64,000 nucleotides of DNA. Origin: Paenochrobactrum pullorum (GTDB lineage: Bacteria; Pseudomonadota; Alphaproteobacteria; Rhizobiales; Rhizobiaceae). The stretch is taken from NCBI RefSeq assembly GCF_041929845.1, contig NZ_JBHEEH010000007.1, forward strand, positions 1 to 64,000, written 5' to 3'. A program made the translations under genes and the position numbers. The notes under the pieces were generated by a model, which searched no databases, was not told where the DNA came from, and saw nothing but the letters and a program-made list of their open reading frames with translations. Shown in pieces: positions 18,273 through 27,352 of this stretch; within the stretch, counting starts at the first letter, position 1; every line of letters begins with the position of its first letter.

Positions 18273-19880
18273 TTATTCTTCCGCTTTCTTTAAATTCCAG
18301 AAAACCGGAACCGGTGCGCCAATCATGTCGACCACATTGGAGCGACGTGCCTGTGGCGGGTTATATTCACCGAGCGGAATATAGAGAACATTCGCAAATG
18401 TGTGATCTTGAATTTTCTCGATAATTGCTTTCTGTTCTTCCGGTGTTTTTGCTGCAATATACTCTTTTTTCAGCGCTTCGATCTTGTCATCCTGCGGCCA
18501 GCCAAACCAGCCCTGATCACCACGGCCATTGAGCATCACCGAATTCAAAGGTGTAGCAATTTCCGGAATCTGCCAATTGGTGAAGAACATGTTCCAACCA
18601 CCCTTTGACGGCTCATCTTTGGAAGCGCGACGCCCGACCAAAGTCTGCCAATCCATCGGTTGCATATCCACTTTGAAACCAGCAGCGCGCAATTGCTGCG
18701 CAGCTACGACCGGCTGCGGGCTCAAACTGCTCACATCAGTCGGCTGCATCAAAACAACAGGCGTTCCATCATAACCGGCTTTTTCAAGAAGCTTTTTGGC
18801 TTCTTCAACATTACCGGCACCAACAAGACTTTCAGAACCTATATCGGTTGCATTTGGTGTGCCGCATCCAAAAATTGCCCCGCATGTGTGGTAGTAATTA
18901 GGATCCGCCATCAAAGCAGCCAGAACAGGCTCTTGTGACATCGCCAATAAGGCTGCACGGCGAATATCGGGATTATCAAAAGGTGCATGTTTGAAATTCA
19001 AACGCCCCATTGTCTGATATCCAAGCGGATCACGCTGCTCGAGCACGACGCTGTCATCACCATCAAAGAGCGGCACCAGATCAACCGGCACCTGTTCGAT
19101 ATAATCGATCTCCCCGCTCATCAGTGCATTGGCCGCTGTTTGGGCGTCCGTCATTGTCACCCAACGTACCTTGTCGACATTGACAACTTTACCGCCTGCC
19201 ATCCAGCTTGCCGGTTCTTCGCGCGGAACATAATCCTCAAACTTGGCATATGTGACACCGACGCCCGGCTGAAACTCTTCCGCCACAAATTTAAAAGGAC
19301 CGGAACCGATATGTTCGGTAATGGCCGTATCGGCAGAGGTCGCAGCAATACGTGCAGGCATAATGAATGGCGGCAGTGCCGACTGCTTGGCCAATGTATC
19401 AAGGAAAGGTGCAAATGGTTCTTTCAGTGTCCAGACAATGGTTTTGTCATCACCAGCCTTCAAATTATCGGTGATATCCATCACCAGCTGACCACCGGAA
19501 TCGCGCTTTGCCCAACGCTCCAAGGATGCAACCACATCTGCGGATGTCACCGGCGCACCATCATGGAACTTCAAACCGTCACGAAGGGTGAAAGTATAGA
19601 CTTTCCCATCGTCTGAGACTTCCCAATCAGCCATCTGCGGCTGAGGTTTGAAGTTTTCATCGACAGCAACCAATACGTCATAAATCATATAGGCATGGTC
19701 GCGGGTAATATGCGCGGTCGTGATAACCGGATCAAGCATGCGCAAATCAGAATGCATAACAGCGGTCAGTGTTGTTTCCGACCATGCATGGCTCGCACTC
19801 AACGCAATAAAGGATGCGGCAAGACCATATTTAAACTTACGGAGAATAGGCCTAGATTGTGTTGGTTTAAAAAACTGCAT
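18273..19880 (-). CDS. ABC transporter substrate-binding protein (SBP_bac_5, peptide type)
   Basis: A 535-residue periplasmic solute-binding protein of the DppA/OppA class. It has a basic N-terminus, a hydrophobic core (YGLAASFIALSASHA) and a likely cleavage before SETTLTAV. Diagnostic blocks are RMLDPVITTAHITRDHAYMIYDVLV, YTFTLRDGLKFHDGAPVTSADVVASLERW and the late QIPEIATPLNSVMLNGRGDQGWFGWPQDDKI. AGGGG lies about ten bases before the ATG. It should capture the substrate for the permease and double ATPase downstream. The ligand is unknown; family members bind peptides but also sugars, opines and nickel. Confidence 0.93.
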   Translation of the reverse strand: MQFFKPTQSRPILRKFKYGLAASFIALSASHAWSETTLTAVMHSDLRMLDPVITTAHITRDHAYMIYDVLVAVDENFKPQPQMADWEVSDDGKVYTFTLRDGLKFHDGAPVTSADVVASLERWAKRDSGGQLVMDITDNLKAGDDKTIVWTLKEPFAPFLDTLAKQSALPPFIMPARIAATSADTAITEHIGSGPFKFVAEEFQPGVGVTYAKFEDYVPREEPASWMAGGKVVNVDKVRWVTMTDAQTAANALMSGEIDYIEQVPVDLVPLFDGDDSVVLEQRDPLGYQTMGRLNFKHAPFDNPDIRRAALLAMSQEPVLAALMADPNYYHTCGAIFGCGTPNATDIGSESLVGAGNVEEAKKLLEKAGYDGTPVVLMQPTDVSSLSPQPVVAAQQLRAAGFKVDMQPMDWQTLVGRRASKDEPSKGGWNMFFTNWQIPEIATPLNSVMLNGRGDQGWFGWPQDDKIEALKKEYIAAKTPEEQKAIIEKIQDHTFANVLYIPLGEYNPPQARRSNVVDMIGAPVPVFWNLKKAEE

Positions 19881-19906
19881 CTATATGGTTCCCCTAAAGA
19901 TTGTTA

Positions 19907-21406
19907 TTATGACGTGAATTCTGCTCCCAGCGGCTCAAGGCGAAGGCCTGAACGTAGTTTTCTCCATGATAATTGTGCAGGACTGAGCGGCATGGCGCCC
20001 GGAGCTGTGCAAACCAGTAGTTTTTCTGCAATCGGCGCGAAATCTGCACGAAAATGCACCGAACTTTTATTGACCAAAATGGCCTGTTGTTCCGGCTCGA
20101 TCCCGACCATGCGATAAAGTTCACGATCGGCCATCTGTGCCAGATTTGTGGTGACGACAATTCGGGTACCGCCCAGCCGCAAGCAGGCAGACAACCCCAT
20201 ATCCAGCCATGCCCCGCCGTAATAAGGGCCAGTTGCATGAGCTTTACCGTCTGATAATTTTTCGACAACAAAACGCGCTATGAAAGGCTCGTCACCTTCA
20301 ATGCCCGATTTACCGCCGAGTGAAATTTCAATCTCTTCTCCTTCACCTGCTTCATGCGCAGCCTTTGCAGCAGCTGCATCATGAATACAGCCAATGGCTG
20401 CTCGTTCCGCTCCGCATTGAACAAGTGCCCGCAACATGCCGGTTGTATCAGAACTGCCGCCCGCGCCCGGATTATCTTGCGTATCAGCAATCACAATAGG
20501 ACGGCTGGCATTTTGAGCCAGTTCCATGGCTTTTTTAACGCCTTCCACCGGCTTATAGGCTGTACCTGCAAAAGCAGACTCGGCATCGACCAGTGCCTTG
20601 GCGATAATGTCTGCTTGTTGTTTGACGACTTGCTCATTCCAGCCATAAGCAAAAACGGAAGAACCGCATTCCGCAAAATCGGCTGCCGGAAAGCCCATAA
20701 AAAGCGAGGCCGTTTCCACGTCGGCAGGCAAATTGTCCGTCATGTTATAAAGATTTTTAGCAGGCTGTTCATCCGTACACTGCCATGCAATGGGTATCAG
20801 ATAGTCGCCTTGCCGCATTGTTTTATGCCAGTTATTTTTGCCCTTCAGCATCAGTGCATCAAGCGCTTTTGCCGAACGATAACCTGTCTCGGCCATATCA
20901 ATATGCGGATAGGTACGAAACCCCACCATCACATCCGCATGTTCAAACATTTTTTTGGTAATATTGCCATGAAGATCAAGCGCAACTGCAAGCGGTTCAT
21001 GCGGGCGCACCGCGCGTACACGCGCCAATAATTCGCCCTCACCATCATCAATATGCTCGGCAACCATTGCACCATGCAAATCAATGAAAATACCATCGAG
21101 ATCGCCACAATCACGTAAGCCTTCGATAATTTCGGTCACGATCGTTTCATAGGCATCTTTTGTAACAGGCGCTGACGGAATAGCGCCCGCCCATAAAATC
21201 GGCACTACGTCCCAACTTGCCTCTTTGGCATATTTTAAAGCGCCAGCAATGCCGAGATTAATATCGACTGCATTTTTTAATATATCTTTCCCACGTGACA
21301 GCGGAATATATCCACCGCCCTGCTCAAACGCCGCCATATTTGCAGGATTAGCTGCAAATGTATTGGTTTCATGTAAGAAGCCGGCAACAGCAACGCGTTT
21401 GGACAC
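19907..21406 (-). CDS. M81 family metallopeptidase (MlrC/microcystinase C-like)
   Basis: A protein of about 499 residues covering both MlrC domains: an N-terminal M81 domain (VAVAGFLHETNTFAAN, DGIFIDLHGAMVAEH, ALDLHGNIT) and a C-terminal domain containing IADTQDNPGAGGSSDTTGMLRAL. MlrC of sphingomonads cleaves linear fragments of microcystin. Homologues are widespread where microcystin is absent, so the real substrates are probably other unusual peptides or amides. The GTG at 21406 is chosen because a strong GGAGG lies seven bases upstream. It is the first gene of the importer/M20/acylase operon and is divergent from an IclR-type regulator. Confidence 0.88.
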   Translation of the reverse strand: MSKRVAVAGFLHETNTFAANPANMAAFEQGGGYIPLSRGKDILKNAVDINLGIAGALKYAKEASWDVVPILWAGAIPSAPVTKDAYETIVTEIIEGLRDCGDLDGIFIDLHGAMVAEHIDDGEGELLARVRAVRPHEPLAVALDLHGNITKKMFEHADVMVGFRTYPHIDMAETGYRSAKALDALMLKGKNNWHKTMRQGDYLIPIAWQCTDEQPAKNLYNMTDNLPADVETASLFMGFPAADFAECGSSVFAYGWNEQVVKQQADIIAKALVDAESAFAGTAYKPVEGVKKAMELAQNASRPIVIADTQDNPGAGGSSDTTGMLRALVQCGAERAAIGCIHDAAAAKAAHEAGEGEEIEISLGGKSGIEGDEPFIARFVVEKLSDGKAHATGPYYGGAWLDMGLSACLRLGGTRIVVTTNLAQMADRELYRMVGIEPEQQAILVNKSSVHFRADFAPIAEKLLVCTAPGAMPLSPAQLSWRKLRSGLRLEPLGAEFTS

Positions 21407-21429
21407 GTATATTCCTCCGTTTTTTATAA

Positions 21430-21469
21430 GTGTCCCCTCAGACACATGGTGTATCTCTTAGCGATACAC
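21430..21469. promoter_or_regulatory. Two inverted repeats between mlrC-like and iclR-like genes
   Basis: Two dyads lie side by side: GTGTC-ccctca-GACAC (21430-21445) and GTGTATC-tctta gc-GATACAC (21449-21469). Both share a GTGT...ACAC outline. They sit in the intergenic gap of about 120 bp between the divergent MlrC-like and IclR-like genes, where an IclR dimer-of-dimers operator is expected. Confidence 0.55.
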
Positions 21470-21530
21470 TTGTATTGTTTTTAATCCTAAGTGATAATTT
21501 TGATACTTGTCAATCAATGAATCTGCATTA

Positions 21531-22364
21531 ATGGTTTTGCACATGAACAGATTTAGAGACCTACGCGGTATATCGACATTCAGCCCCGAAGATGCGGATG
21601 CTTTCAAAGATGACCCATTGTTTTTGCGCTCGGTTGCAAGAACAGTGGCCGTTATGATGGCGTTTCAAAATGCCCGCCATCCTTTGTCACTGTCTCAGGT
21701 GGCTGCTGAGGCAGGCATTGACCGCAGTGCAGCGCAACGCATTATTCACTCATTGATGAAACTCGACATGCTAAGCCGCGACCCTGAAGATCGCGGTTAT
21801 CTGCCCGGCATGCGCGTGTTGGACATGACCCATGACCTCTTGCGCCTCAATCCCATGTTGCAACGGGCCAATCCGGTTCTATTGCAGCTTAGACGACGGG
21901 TCAGGGAGCGTGTGGATCTCTCACTTTTTGATGATGTACGGGTGATTTATGCCTTGCGTATGCCATCCAAACACGAAACATTCAATGCGACCATCGTCGG
22001 CAATACAGTGCCGACCTATTGCACCGCGGGCGGCATCGCCGTGCTTGCCCGCTTGCCCGATGAAAAGATTGCAGACATTGTCGGCCGCTCTGACTTAACA
22101 CCTTTTACCCAACATACTTTGCGTGATCTCGACGGTGTCATGCAGTATGTGAACGCAACACGAAAACGCGGTCATTCCATTTTATTGCGACAACTTTTAA
22201 ACCACGAAATTGCTATGGGTGCAGCAATTACCGATGCCAAAGGAATACCCGTTGGCGCCATCCATGTGGCTGGTAATTTGCAGGAATGGACAGAAGAGGA
22301 ATTCAGCAATAATTTCGGGCTGCTGCTGCAAACAGCGGCCAAAACCATTTCCGAACACGCCTGA
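21531..22364 (+). CDS. IclR-family transcriptional regulator
   Basis: A regulator of about 277 residues with an N-terminal winged HTH (LFLRSVARTVAVMMAFQNARHPLSLSQVAAEAG, then DRSAAQRIIHSLMKLDML) and a C-terminal IclR effector domain. The latter includes NTVPTYCTAGGIAVLARLPDEKI and AMGAAITDAKGIPVGAIHVAGN. The start is uncertain: ATG at 21531 or 21543 are both possible, a TTG at 21507 less so, and none has a clear Shine-Dalgarno sequence. It is divergent from the MlrC-like gene, so it probably controls the peptide/amide operon. A strong hairpin terminator follows the stop. Confidence 0.9.
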   Translation: MVLHMNRFRDLRGISTFSPEDADAFKDDPLFLRSVARTVAVMMAFQNARHPLSLSQVAAEAGIDRSAAQRIIHSLMKLDMLSRDPEDRGYLPGMRVLDMTHDLLRLNPMLQRANPVLLQLRRRVRERVDLSLFDDVRVIYALRMPSKHETFNATIVGNTVPTYCTAGGIAVLARLPDEKIADIVGRSDLTPFTQHTLRDLDGVMQYVNATRKRGHSILLRQLLNHEIAMGAAITDAKGIPVGAIHVAGNLQEWTEEEFSNNFGLLLQTAAKTISEHA

Positions 22365-22380
22365 ATGTCATGATTATTAA

Positions 22381-22425
22381 CATTCAGGCCGTCTATAACT
22401 TAAAAAACGGCCTGAATGATTTTTT
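22381..22425 (+). terminator. Rho-independent terminator, probably bidirectional
   Basis: CATTCAGGCCGT and ACGGCCTGAATG form a 12-bp stem with a 14-base loop, followed by ATTTTTT on the plus strand. It sits between the convergent IclR-like gene and the BAAT-type hydrolase gene and can serve both. Confidence 0.85.
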
Positions 22426-22429
22426 CCAT

Positions 22430-23716
22430 TTAGTTTTTATCAGCCGTTGCTTGTTGCAGGAACTGTAATACTGCCTGCCATGAACCTTCATTGGCTTGTG
22501 CATTATGCTTGGCATCTCCGCCCATTGTCGTCAGATTGCCGTTGACCGGATGCGCGTGGACGATCTGTGTCGCAGGCACATAAGGAAACAGGATCGAATG
22601 GCCTGCTTCCGGCAGATTATACCATTCCACTGGAAAAGCATGTTGAGCGGCCAGCAAGCTCGATTGCACCAGCAGAGAATAATAATCTGACGGCCATGCG
22701 CCATCATCACCACCGGAAATCAGCATGACCGGGCCTGCAATTTTCTCAACCGGAATACGTGCAATACGCATTGCCTCCGGATCAGCCAATGCGGTGCGCA
22801 TGGCAAGGCTGTTGCGGCGCGGCTGCTCGCCGTCATCATAAGGCTTCCAGCTGGCAAAACGGTTATTATCCCAGATATGGGTCAGCGGTTTGCCCTGATA
22901 AAGCCAGCATGGACCATCGCGCCCCAAAGCAGGATCAGCTGCGGCCTGTCCGCCATGCACAAAAGCACTTGGAACATAGCCAATAACGGCCGACACTTTT
23001 TCAGGAAAGGTTGCGCCCAGCAGCAAGACAAGTTCGCCGCCGCGTGACTGGCCGCTGATCGCAACAAAATCATCCTTCGGTTTGACGGCTTCACGCAGCC
23101 AATCAAGACCTTCTTCAAAATATTCCAACGGGGTGTTGGAAATATATTTCGGCAAGCCTTCCGCACCAAAATAACCAAGTGCCAAAGCATGATAACCACG
23201 AGACGCATAAAGAGCTGCGCGTGGTTCATTAATGCCGCCGCCCGAGCCATTCATGATCATGACAGCAGGAGCTGGTTTGTCACCGGCCGCACGGTAAAGC
23301 GTGCCGACAAGGCCATTGACCCGTACCTCTTCGCGCGTGACACCGTCCGCCATTAATGTTTGAATGAGACGCGCATCAGCGCTTTCACCACCATCATATG
23401 CGCTGATTTTGGTTTCGAGCGGCTGCGAAAGATCTTTATTGAACTGCGGCAGCATGCCTTCGCGGCCATGATGCTGCGACCAGATCAGCCCCATCGCCGA
23501 CACGCCCTGATAATCACCCGTAAGCGGTGCATCACGGGTGAGATCAACAGTGCCTTGCGCATCCGCTTCAAAAACGGCTTCGCTTGTCCAGTCAAAGCCT
23601 GCACGATTGGTCAGGCTCTGAATCGTGATTTTGGCCAGAGGCGTTGCGCCGGATATAATAATCCGGCGCTCCACATCAATCAGCGCAACCTCTGGTTCAA
23701 CTGATATTTTCAACAT
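22430..23716 (-). CDS. BAAT/acyl-CoA thioesterase-like alpha/beta hydrolase
   Basis: A 428-residue protein with the two-domain layout of acyl-CoA thioesterases and bile acid-CoA:amino acid N-acyltransferases. The N-terminal beta-sandwich (about 1-125) includes VDLTRDAPLTGDYQGVSAMGLIWS. The alpha/beta hydrolase follows with nucleophile GQSRGGE (Ser 224; animal BAAT has Cys here), acid GGDDGAWPSD and histidine AGHSILFPY. Serine at the nucleophile points to a hydrolase (thioesterase or amidase) rather than an amino-acid transferase. It is the last gene of the second importer operon, 11 bp after the binding-protein gene, and may open an acyl bond in the imported substrate. Confidence 0.85.
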   Translation of the reverse strand: MLKISVEPEVALIDVERRIIISGATPLAKITIQSLTNRAGFDWTSEAVFEADAQGTVDLTRDAPLTGDYQGVSAMGLIWSQHHGREGMLPQFNKDLSQPLETKISAYDGGESADARLIQTLMADGVTREEVRVNGLVGTLYRAAGDKPAPAVMIMNGSGGGINEPRAALYASRGYHALALGYFGAEGLPKYISNTPLEYFEEGLDWLREAVKPKDDFVAISGQSRGGELVLLLGATFPEKVSAVIGYVPSAFVHGGQAAADPALGRDGPCWLYQGKPLTHIWDNNRFASWKPYDDGEQPRRNSLAMRTALADPEAMRIARIPVEKIAGPVMLISGGDDGAWPSDYYSLLVQSSLLAAQHAFPVEWYNLPEAGHSILFPYVPATQIVHAHPVNGNLTTMGGDAKHNAQANEGSWQAVLQFLQQATADKN

Positions 23717-23727
23717 TATGCTTTTCC

Positions 23728-25296
23728 TTAGTCAGCTTTGATTTTGCTGACCTGCATGGCAACGGTGCGGTCACTGTTCCAAGGCACAACATTGAGATCA
23801 TCGCGCGCTGCCCAGATGTTTTTGTAGTGGAACAGCGGAATGATGCCGACATCTTTGGCCACGATTTTAACGGCGTCGCGAATGATTTCCTCACGTTTGG
23901 CATTGTCAAACTCTGAAGTGACATCAGCCAGTGCTTTGTCAAATTCAGCGCTGCTATAGTTACCCCAATTGGAAGCGCCTAAGCCTTTTTCTTTATCAGG
24001 TGTTGCCAGAATGGAGGTCATCGCATAGGTACCTTCACCGGTACCATTGCCCCAACCAATCATGGTCATGGCATATTCGCCTTTATTGGCGCTGCCCGAG
24101 TAAACTGAAAAGGGTACAACTTCGACCTTTGTTTCAACGCCGACGCGTGTCCAGAACTGCGCCAAAGCCTGCGCGGTTTCAGGACCTTGCGGATAACGGT
24201 CGCTTGGCACGTGAATGGTCAGTTTGAAACCATCCGGATAGCCGGCTTCTGCCAATAATTCTTTGGCTTTTGCGGCATCGAACGGGATGTCTTTGGTGTC
24301 CGGATCATAGCCGAATGTACCTTCAGGCATCCACTGATTAGCCGCCGTTGCACCATTTTGCATGATGCGGCTGATGAGGCCATCACGATTGATTGCCACA
24401 TTCAGTGCTTCACGCACTTTCTGGTTCAAAAGCGGATTTTCCTTCAAAGGATTTCCGGCTTTGTCGGTGATATATTTTGAAGGCTCCGGATTAAAGCTTG
24501 GCTGCATGATCAGCGCGCGCAAGCCCGGATAAGCATAAACCTTAACGCCGTCTGATTTTTCCAGCTTGGCAATATCGGCAACTGATACTTTATCAATCAC
24601 GTCCACATCTTTAGCAAGCAATGCAGCAGTACGTGCAGGGCCATTATTGATGAAGCGATAAGTGACATTTTCCCATTCAGGCTTGTCGCCCCAATAGGCA
24701 TCATTGCGTTTCATCAACACGCGGTCACCCGGTGTGTAGCCTGCATAATTGTATGGCCCATTGGTCACCATCGCCTTGCCGCTGTTGTAATCTTCGGTGG
24801 TTGATTTTTCACCGACATGCTTACTGACGATATAAAGGCTGGAGAGTGTCACCGGTAGCAAAGGATCAGGCACAGTGGTCTTGATGATAAGGTGATGATC
24901 ATCGACAATTTCCACTTTATCAACGGTGCGGATAAAACCTTTAACGGTTGCAACACTGCCCGGAACATCACGGGCGCGTTCATAGGAAAAAGCCACATCT
25001 TCCGCAACAATCGGCTGACCATCCGACCAAACGGCATTTTCATGCAATGTAAATTCCCATGTCAGCGGGTCGACATTGCGCCACGATTTAGCAACGCCTG
25101 GCTGCATATTGACCACGTCTTTACCGGTCAACGGATGCCAGAAATGCTGGGCAACAGAGTGATCACCCGCATGGTTGTTCAATTGCGGGTCAATTGAAGA
25201 AAGCGGATCGGCAAAACCGATGCGCAAATCTTCTGCCATTGCACTGGCAGAAAATAAAAAGGTCGTCATTGCAAGGGCACTGAACAAATTTTTCAT
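23728..25296 (-). CDS. ABC transporter substrate-binding protein (SBP_bac_5)
   Basis: A 522-residue periplasmic binding protein with a clear signal peptide (LFSALAMTTFLFSASAMA, cleavage before EDLRIG). Family blocks are LSSIDPQLNNHAGDHSVAQHFWHPL, WEFTLHENAVWSDGQPIVAEDVAFSYERA and PYNYAGYTPGDRVLMKRNDAYWG. Its start overlaps the end of the upstream ATPase gene by four bases. Unusually it comes after the permease and ATPase genes, near the end of the operon. The family is large and the ligand unknown; it is clearly distinct in sequence from the binding protein at 18273-19880. Confidence 0.93.
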   Translation of the reverse strand: MKNLFSALAMTTFLFSASAMAEDLRIGFADPLSSIDPQLNNHAGDHSVAQHFWHPLTGKDVVNMQPGVAKSWRNVDPLTWEFTLHENAVWSDGQPIVAEDVAFSYERARDVPGSVATVKGFIRTVDKVEIVDDHHLIIKTTVPDPLLPVTLSSLYIVSKHVGEKSTTEDYNSGKAMVTNGPYNYAGYTPGDRVLMKRNDAYWGDKPEWENVTYRFINNGPARTAALLAKDVDVIDKVSVADIAKLEKSDGVKVYAYPGLRALIMQPSFNPEPSKYITDKAGNPLKENPLLNQKVREALNVAINRDGLISRIMQNGATAANQWMPEGTFGYDPDTKDIPFDAAKAKELLAEAGYPDGFKLTIHVPSDRYPQGPETAQALAQFWTRVGVETKVEVVPFSVYSGSANKGEYAMTMIGWGNGTGEGTYAMTSILATPDKEKGLGASNWGNYSSAEFDKALADVTSEFDNAKREEIIRDAVKIVAKDVGIIPLFHYKNIWAARDDLNVVPWNSDRTVAMQVSKIKAD

Positions 25297-26351
25297 GCGT
25301 TTAACTCCAGTTGAGCCATAGGACTAGGGGATTGGGGGGTATCATTGAGATGACAGGCGCTGACGTGCTTTTCGCCCACTGTTTGCAGTGCAGGACGCTC
25401 AACACGGCAACGGTCAAAAGCCATCGGACAGCGCGGATGGAAATGGCAGCCTTTCGGCGGGTTGATCGGGCTTGGAATTTCGCCCTTGATCGCCGAATAG
25501 GATTTGCTGCGCTGCGCCAGATCAGGCACTTCGGAAAGCAACATTTTGGTATAAGGATGGTTGGGACGGGCAAAGAATTCCTTCGCTGGTGCATCTTCCA
25601 CCACCCGGCCCAGATACATTATCAATACACGGTCGCAAACATGGCGCACTGCACGCAAATCATGGCTGATAAATAGATAGGTCAAATCCAGTTCTTTGCG
25701 CAAATCCATAAACAGATTGAGGATTTGTGCCTGAATGGAAACGTCCAGTGCAGCAATGGATTCATCACAAACCAAAAAACGCGGATTGAGCGACAATGCG
25801 CGCGCAATACTGATACGCTGACGCTGCCCGCCGGAAAACTGATGCGGAAAGCGCGTGCGAATAGCTGGATCAAGCCCGACACGCTGCAATTGCCGGCTGA
25901 CATAATCATCAAATTCCGCGCGGCTGGTCAGACCATGCACCAGTGGTGCTTCGCCGATTGCTTTATCAATACGCTTGCGCGGATTGAGGCTTGCCTGCGG
26001 ATCCTGAAAGATCATCTGCACATCAAGATGCGTTTTATTCTCGCGTGATGGTTCTTTGCCATAGACTTTGACCTCGCCGCTGCTCGGCCTCATCAAACCC
26101 GCAGCAATACGGCCAAGAGTGGATTTTCCAGAACCGGACTCACCCACCAGTCCAACAAATTCACCGGCGCGAATGGTTACATTCACCCCGTCCAACGCAT
26201 GCACAACAGGACGCGGACGTGTGAGCCCCATCCGATCAGTCAAAGCAGAACCACCACCGCCAAAGCGTTTTTCAATATTCTGCATTTGCAGAACGATTGG
26301 TTGCTCGCTGCTGGAGATTTCAGGCGTTTTTGCATTCATGTTTTCACTCAT
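25293..26351 (-). CDS. ABC transporter ATP-binding protein, DppF type
   Basis: A 352-residue oligopeptide-importer ATPase with Walker A GESGSGKSTLG, signature FSGGQRQRISIARAL, Walker B FLVCDESIAALDVS and the C-terminal OppF-type extension (INPPKGCHFHPRCPMAFDRC). The two cysteines in HPRCPMAFDRC belong to the family's Fe-S-like C-terminal motif. It overlaps the previous and next genes by four bases each and pairs with the DppD-type ATPase at 26348. Confidence 0.95.
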   Translation of the reverse strand: MSENMNAKTPEISSSEQPIVLQMQNIEKRFGGGGSALTDRMGLTRPRPVVHALDGVNVTIRAGEFVGLVGESGSGKSTLGRIAAGLMRPSSGEVKVYGKEPSRENKTHLDVQMIFQDPQASLNPRKRIDKAIGEAPLVHGLTSRAEFDDYVSRQLQRVGLDPAIRTRFPHQFSGGQRQRISIARALSLNPRFLVCDESIAALDVSIQAQILNLFMDLRKELDLTYLFISHDLRAVRHVCDRVLIMYLGRVVEDAPAKEFFARPNHPYTKMLLSEVPDLAQRSKSYSAIKGEIPSPINPPKGCHFHPRCPMAFDRCRVERPALQTVGEKHVSACHLNDTPQSPSPMAQLELNA

Positions 26352-27352
26352 GGCCGCAACTCCTGCATGCTGTTATTCATCGCAGGCACGCCACCAACCG
26401 GATGGAAGCAACGATAACGATGATGATCCGAGCCGGTAAATTCCGGCTGCACTTGGCAAGCCTCTGTCGCGTAGCCGCAACGTGCCGCAAATGCGCAACC
26501 CTTTGGCGGCTGGAACATATTCGGTGCCAAGCCCGGAATTTGCTGCAATCGTGTGCCCGGCTCCGCATTGCCCGGCAGACTACCGATCAGCCCGTGGGTA
26601 TAAGGATGGCGCGGATCATCCAGCACATCGCCAACATTGCCGGTTTCAACAATGCGCCCAGCATACATGACAGATAATGTATCCGCTATGCCTGCAACGA
26701 CAGACAAATCATGGGTAATCCAGATCAGCGCCATATTGGTGGCTTTAACGAGCCCTTGCACTTCAGCCAAAATTTGCGACTGGATCGACACATCAAGAGC
26801 CGTTGTCGGCTCATCGGCAATAATCAAATCCGGCTTGTTGAGCATCGCAATAGCAAGTGCCACACGCTGGCGCATACCGCCCGACAATTGATGCGGATAG
26901 GCATCCAGACGGCTTTCAGGGCTTGGAACCCCTGTAGCACCCAACACATCACGCGCACGAATACGGGCATCGGCATAAGAGATTTTCTCATGCGCCTGTA
27001 AGGCTTCGATCATTTGCTCCGAGATACGCAACACCGGATTGAGCGTCATCATCGGATCCTGAAACACCATCGCAATGCGGTTTCCCTGCAAATGCCGAAG
27101 TTGTTTTTTGGAATATTTGGTAATGTCTTCGCCTTTAAAGCGCACTTCACCCGAAACAATACGTCCCGGACGATCAACCAATCCCAGCACGGAAAAACCA
27201 GTGACAGACTTACCTGAACCCGATTCACCCACCAGCCCCATAGTTTGACCTGCGCGCAAGGTGAAAGAAACATCTTCCACTGCATGAAGAACACCGGTTT
27301 GTGTGTAAAATCGCGTGCACAGATTGCGTACATCCAGCAAGAGATCACTCAT
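26348..27352 (-). CDS. ABC transporter ATP-binding protein, DppD type
   Basis: A 334-residue importer ATPase with Walker A GESGSGKSVTG, signature LSGGMRQRVALAIAM, Walker B LIIADEPTTALDVS, and the DppD/OppD C-terminal motif PPKGCAFAARCGYATEAC. It is translationally coupled on both sides by four-base overlaps. With the DppF-type subunit it forms the motor for the permeases encoded at 27349-29225. Confidence 0.95.
   Translation of the reverse strand: MSDLLLDVRNLCTRFYTQTGVLHAVEDVSFTLRAGQTMGLVGESGSGKSVTGFSVLGLVDRPGRIVSGEVRFKGEDITKYSKKQLRHLQGNRIAMVFQDPMMTLNPVLRISEQMIEALQAHEKISYADARIRARDVLGATGVPSPESRLDAYPHQLSGGMRQRVALAIAMLNKPDLIIADEPTTALDVSIQSQILAEVQGLVKATNMALIWITHDLSVVAGIADTLSVMYAGRIVETGNVGDVLDDPRHPYTHGLIGSLPGNAEPGTRLQQIPGLAPNMFQPPKGCAFAARCGYATEACQVQPEFTGSDHHRYRCFHPVGGVPAMNNSMQELRP

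Noticed and set aside
18987..19616. 209-codon plus-strand frame inside the peptide-binding-protein gene
   Set aside because: Antisense shadow; composition atypical and no motif.
20354..21031. 225-codon plus-strand frame inside the mlrC-like gene
   Set aside because: Antisense shadow rich in His, Arg and Cys, with no domain or start signal.
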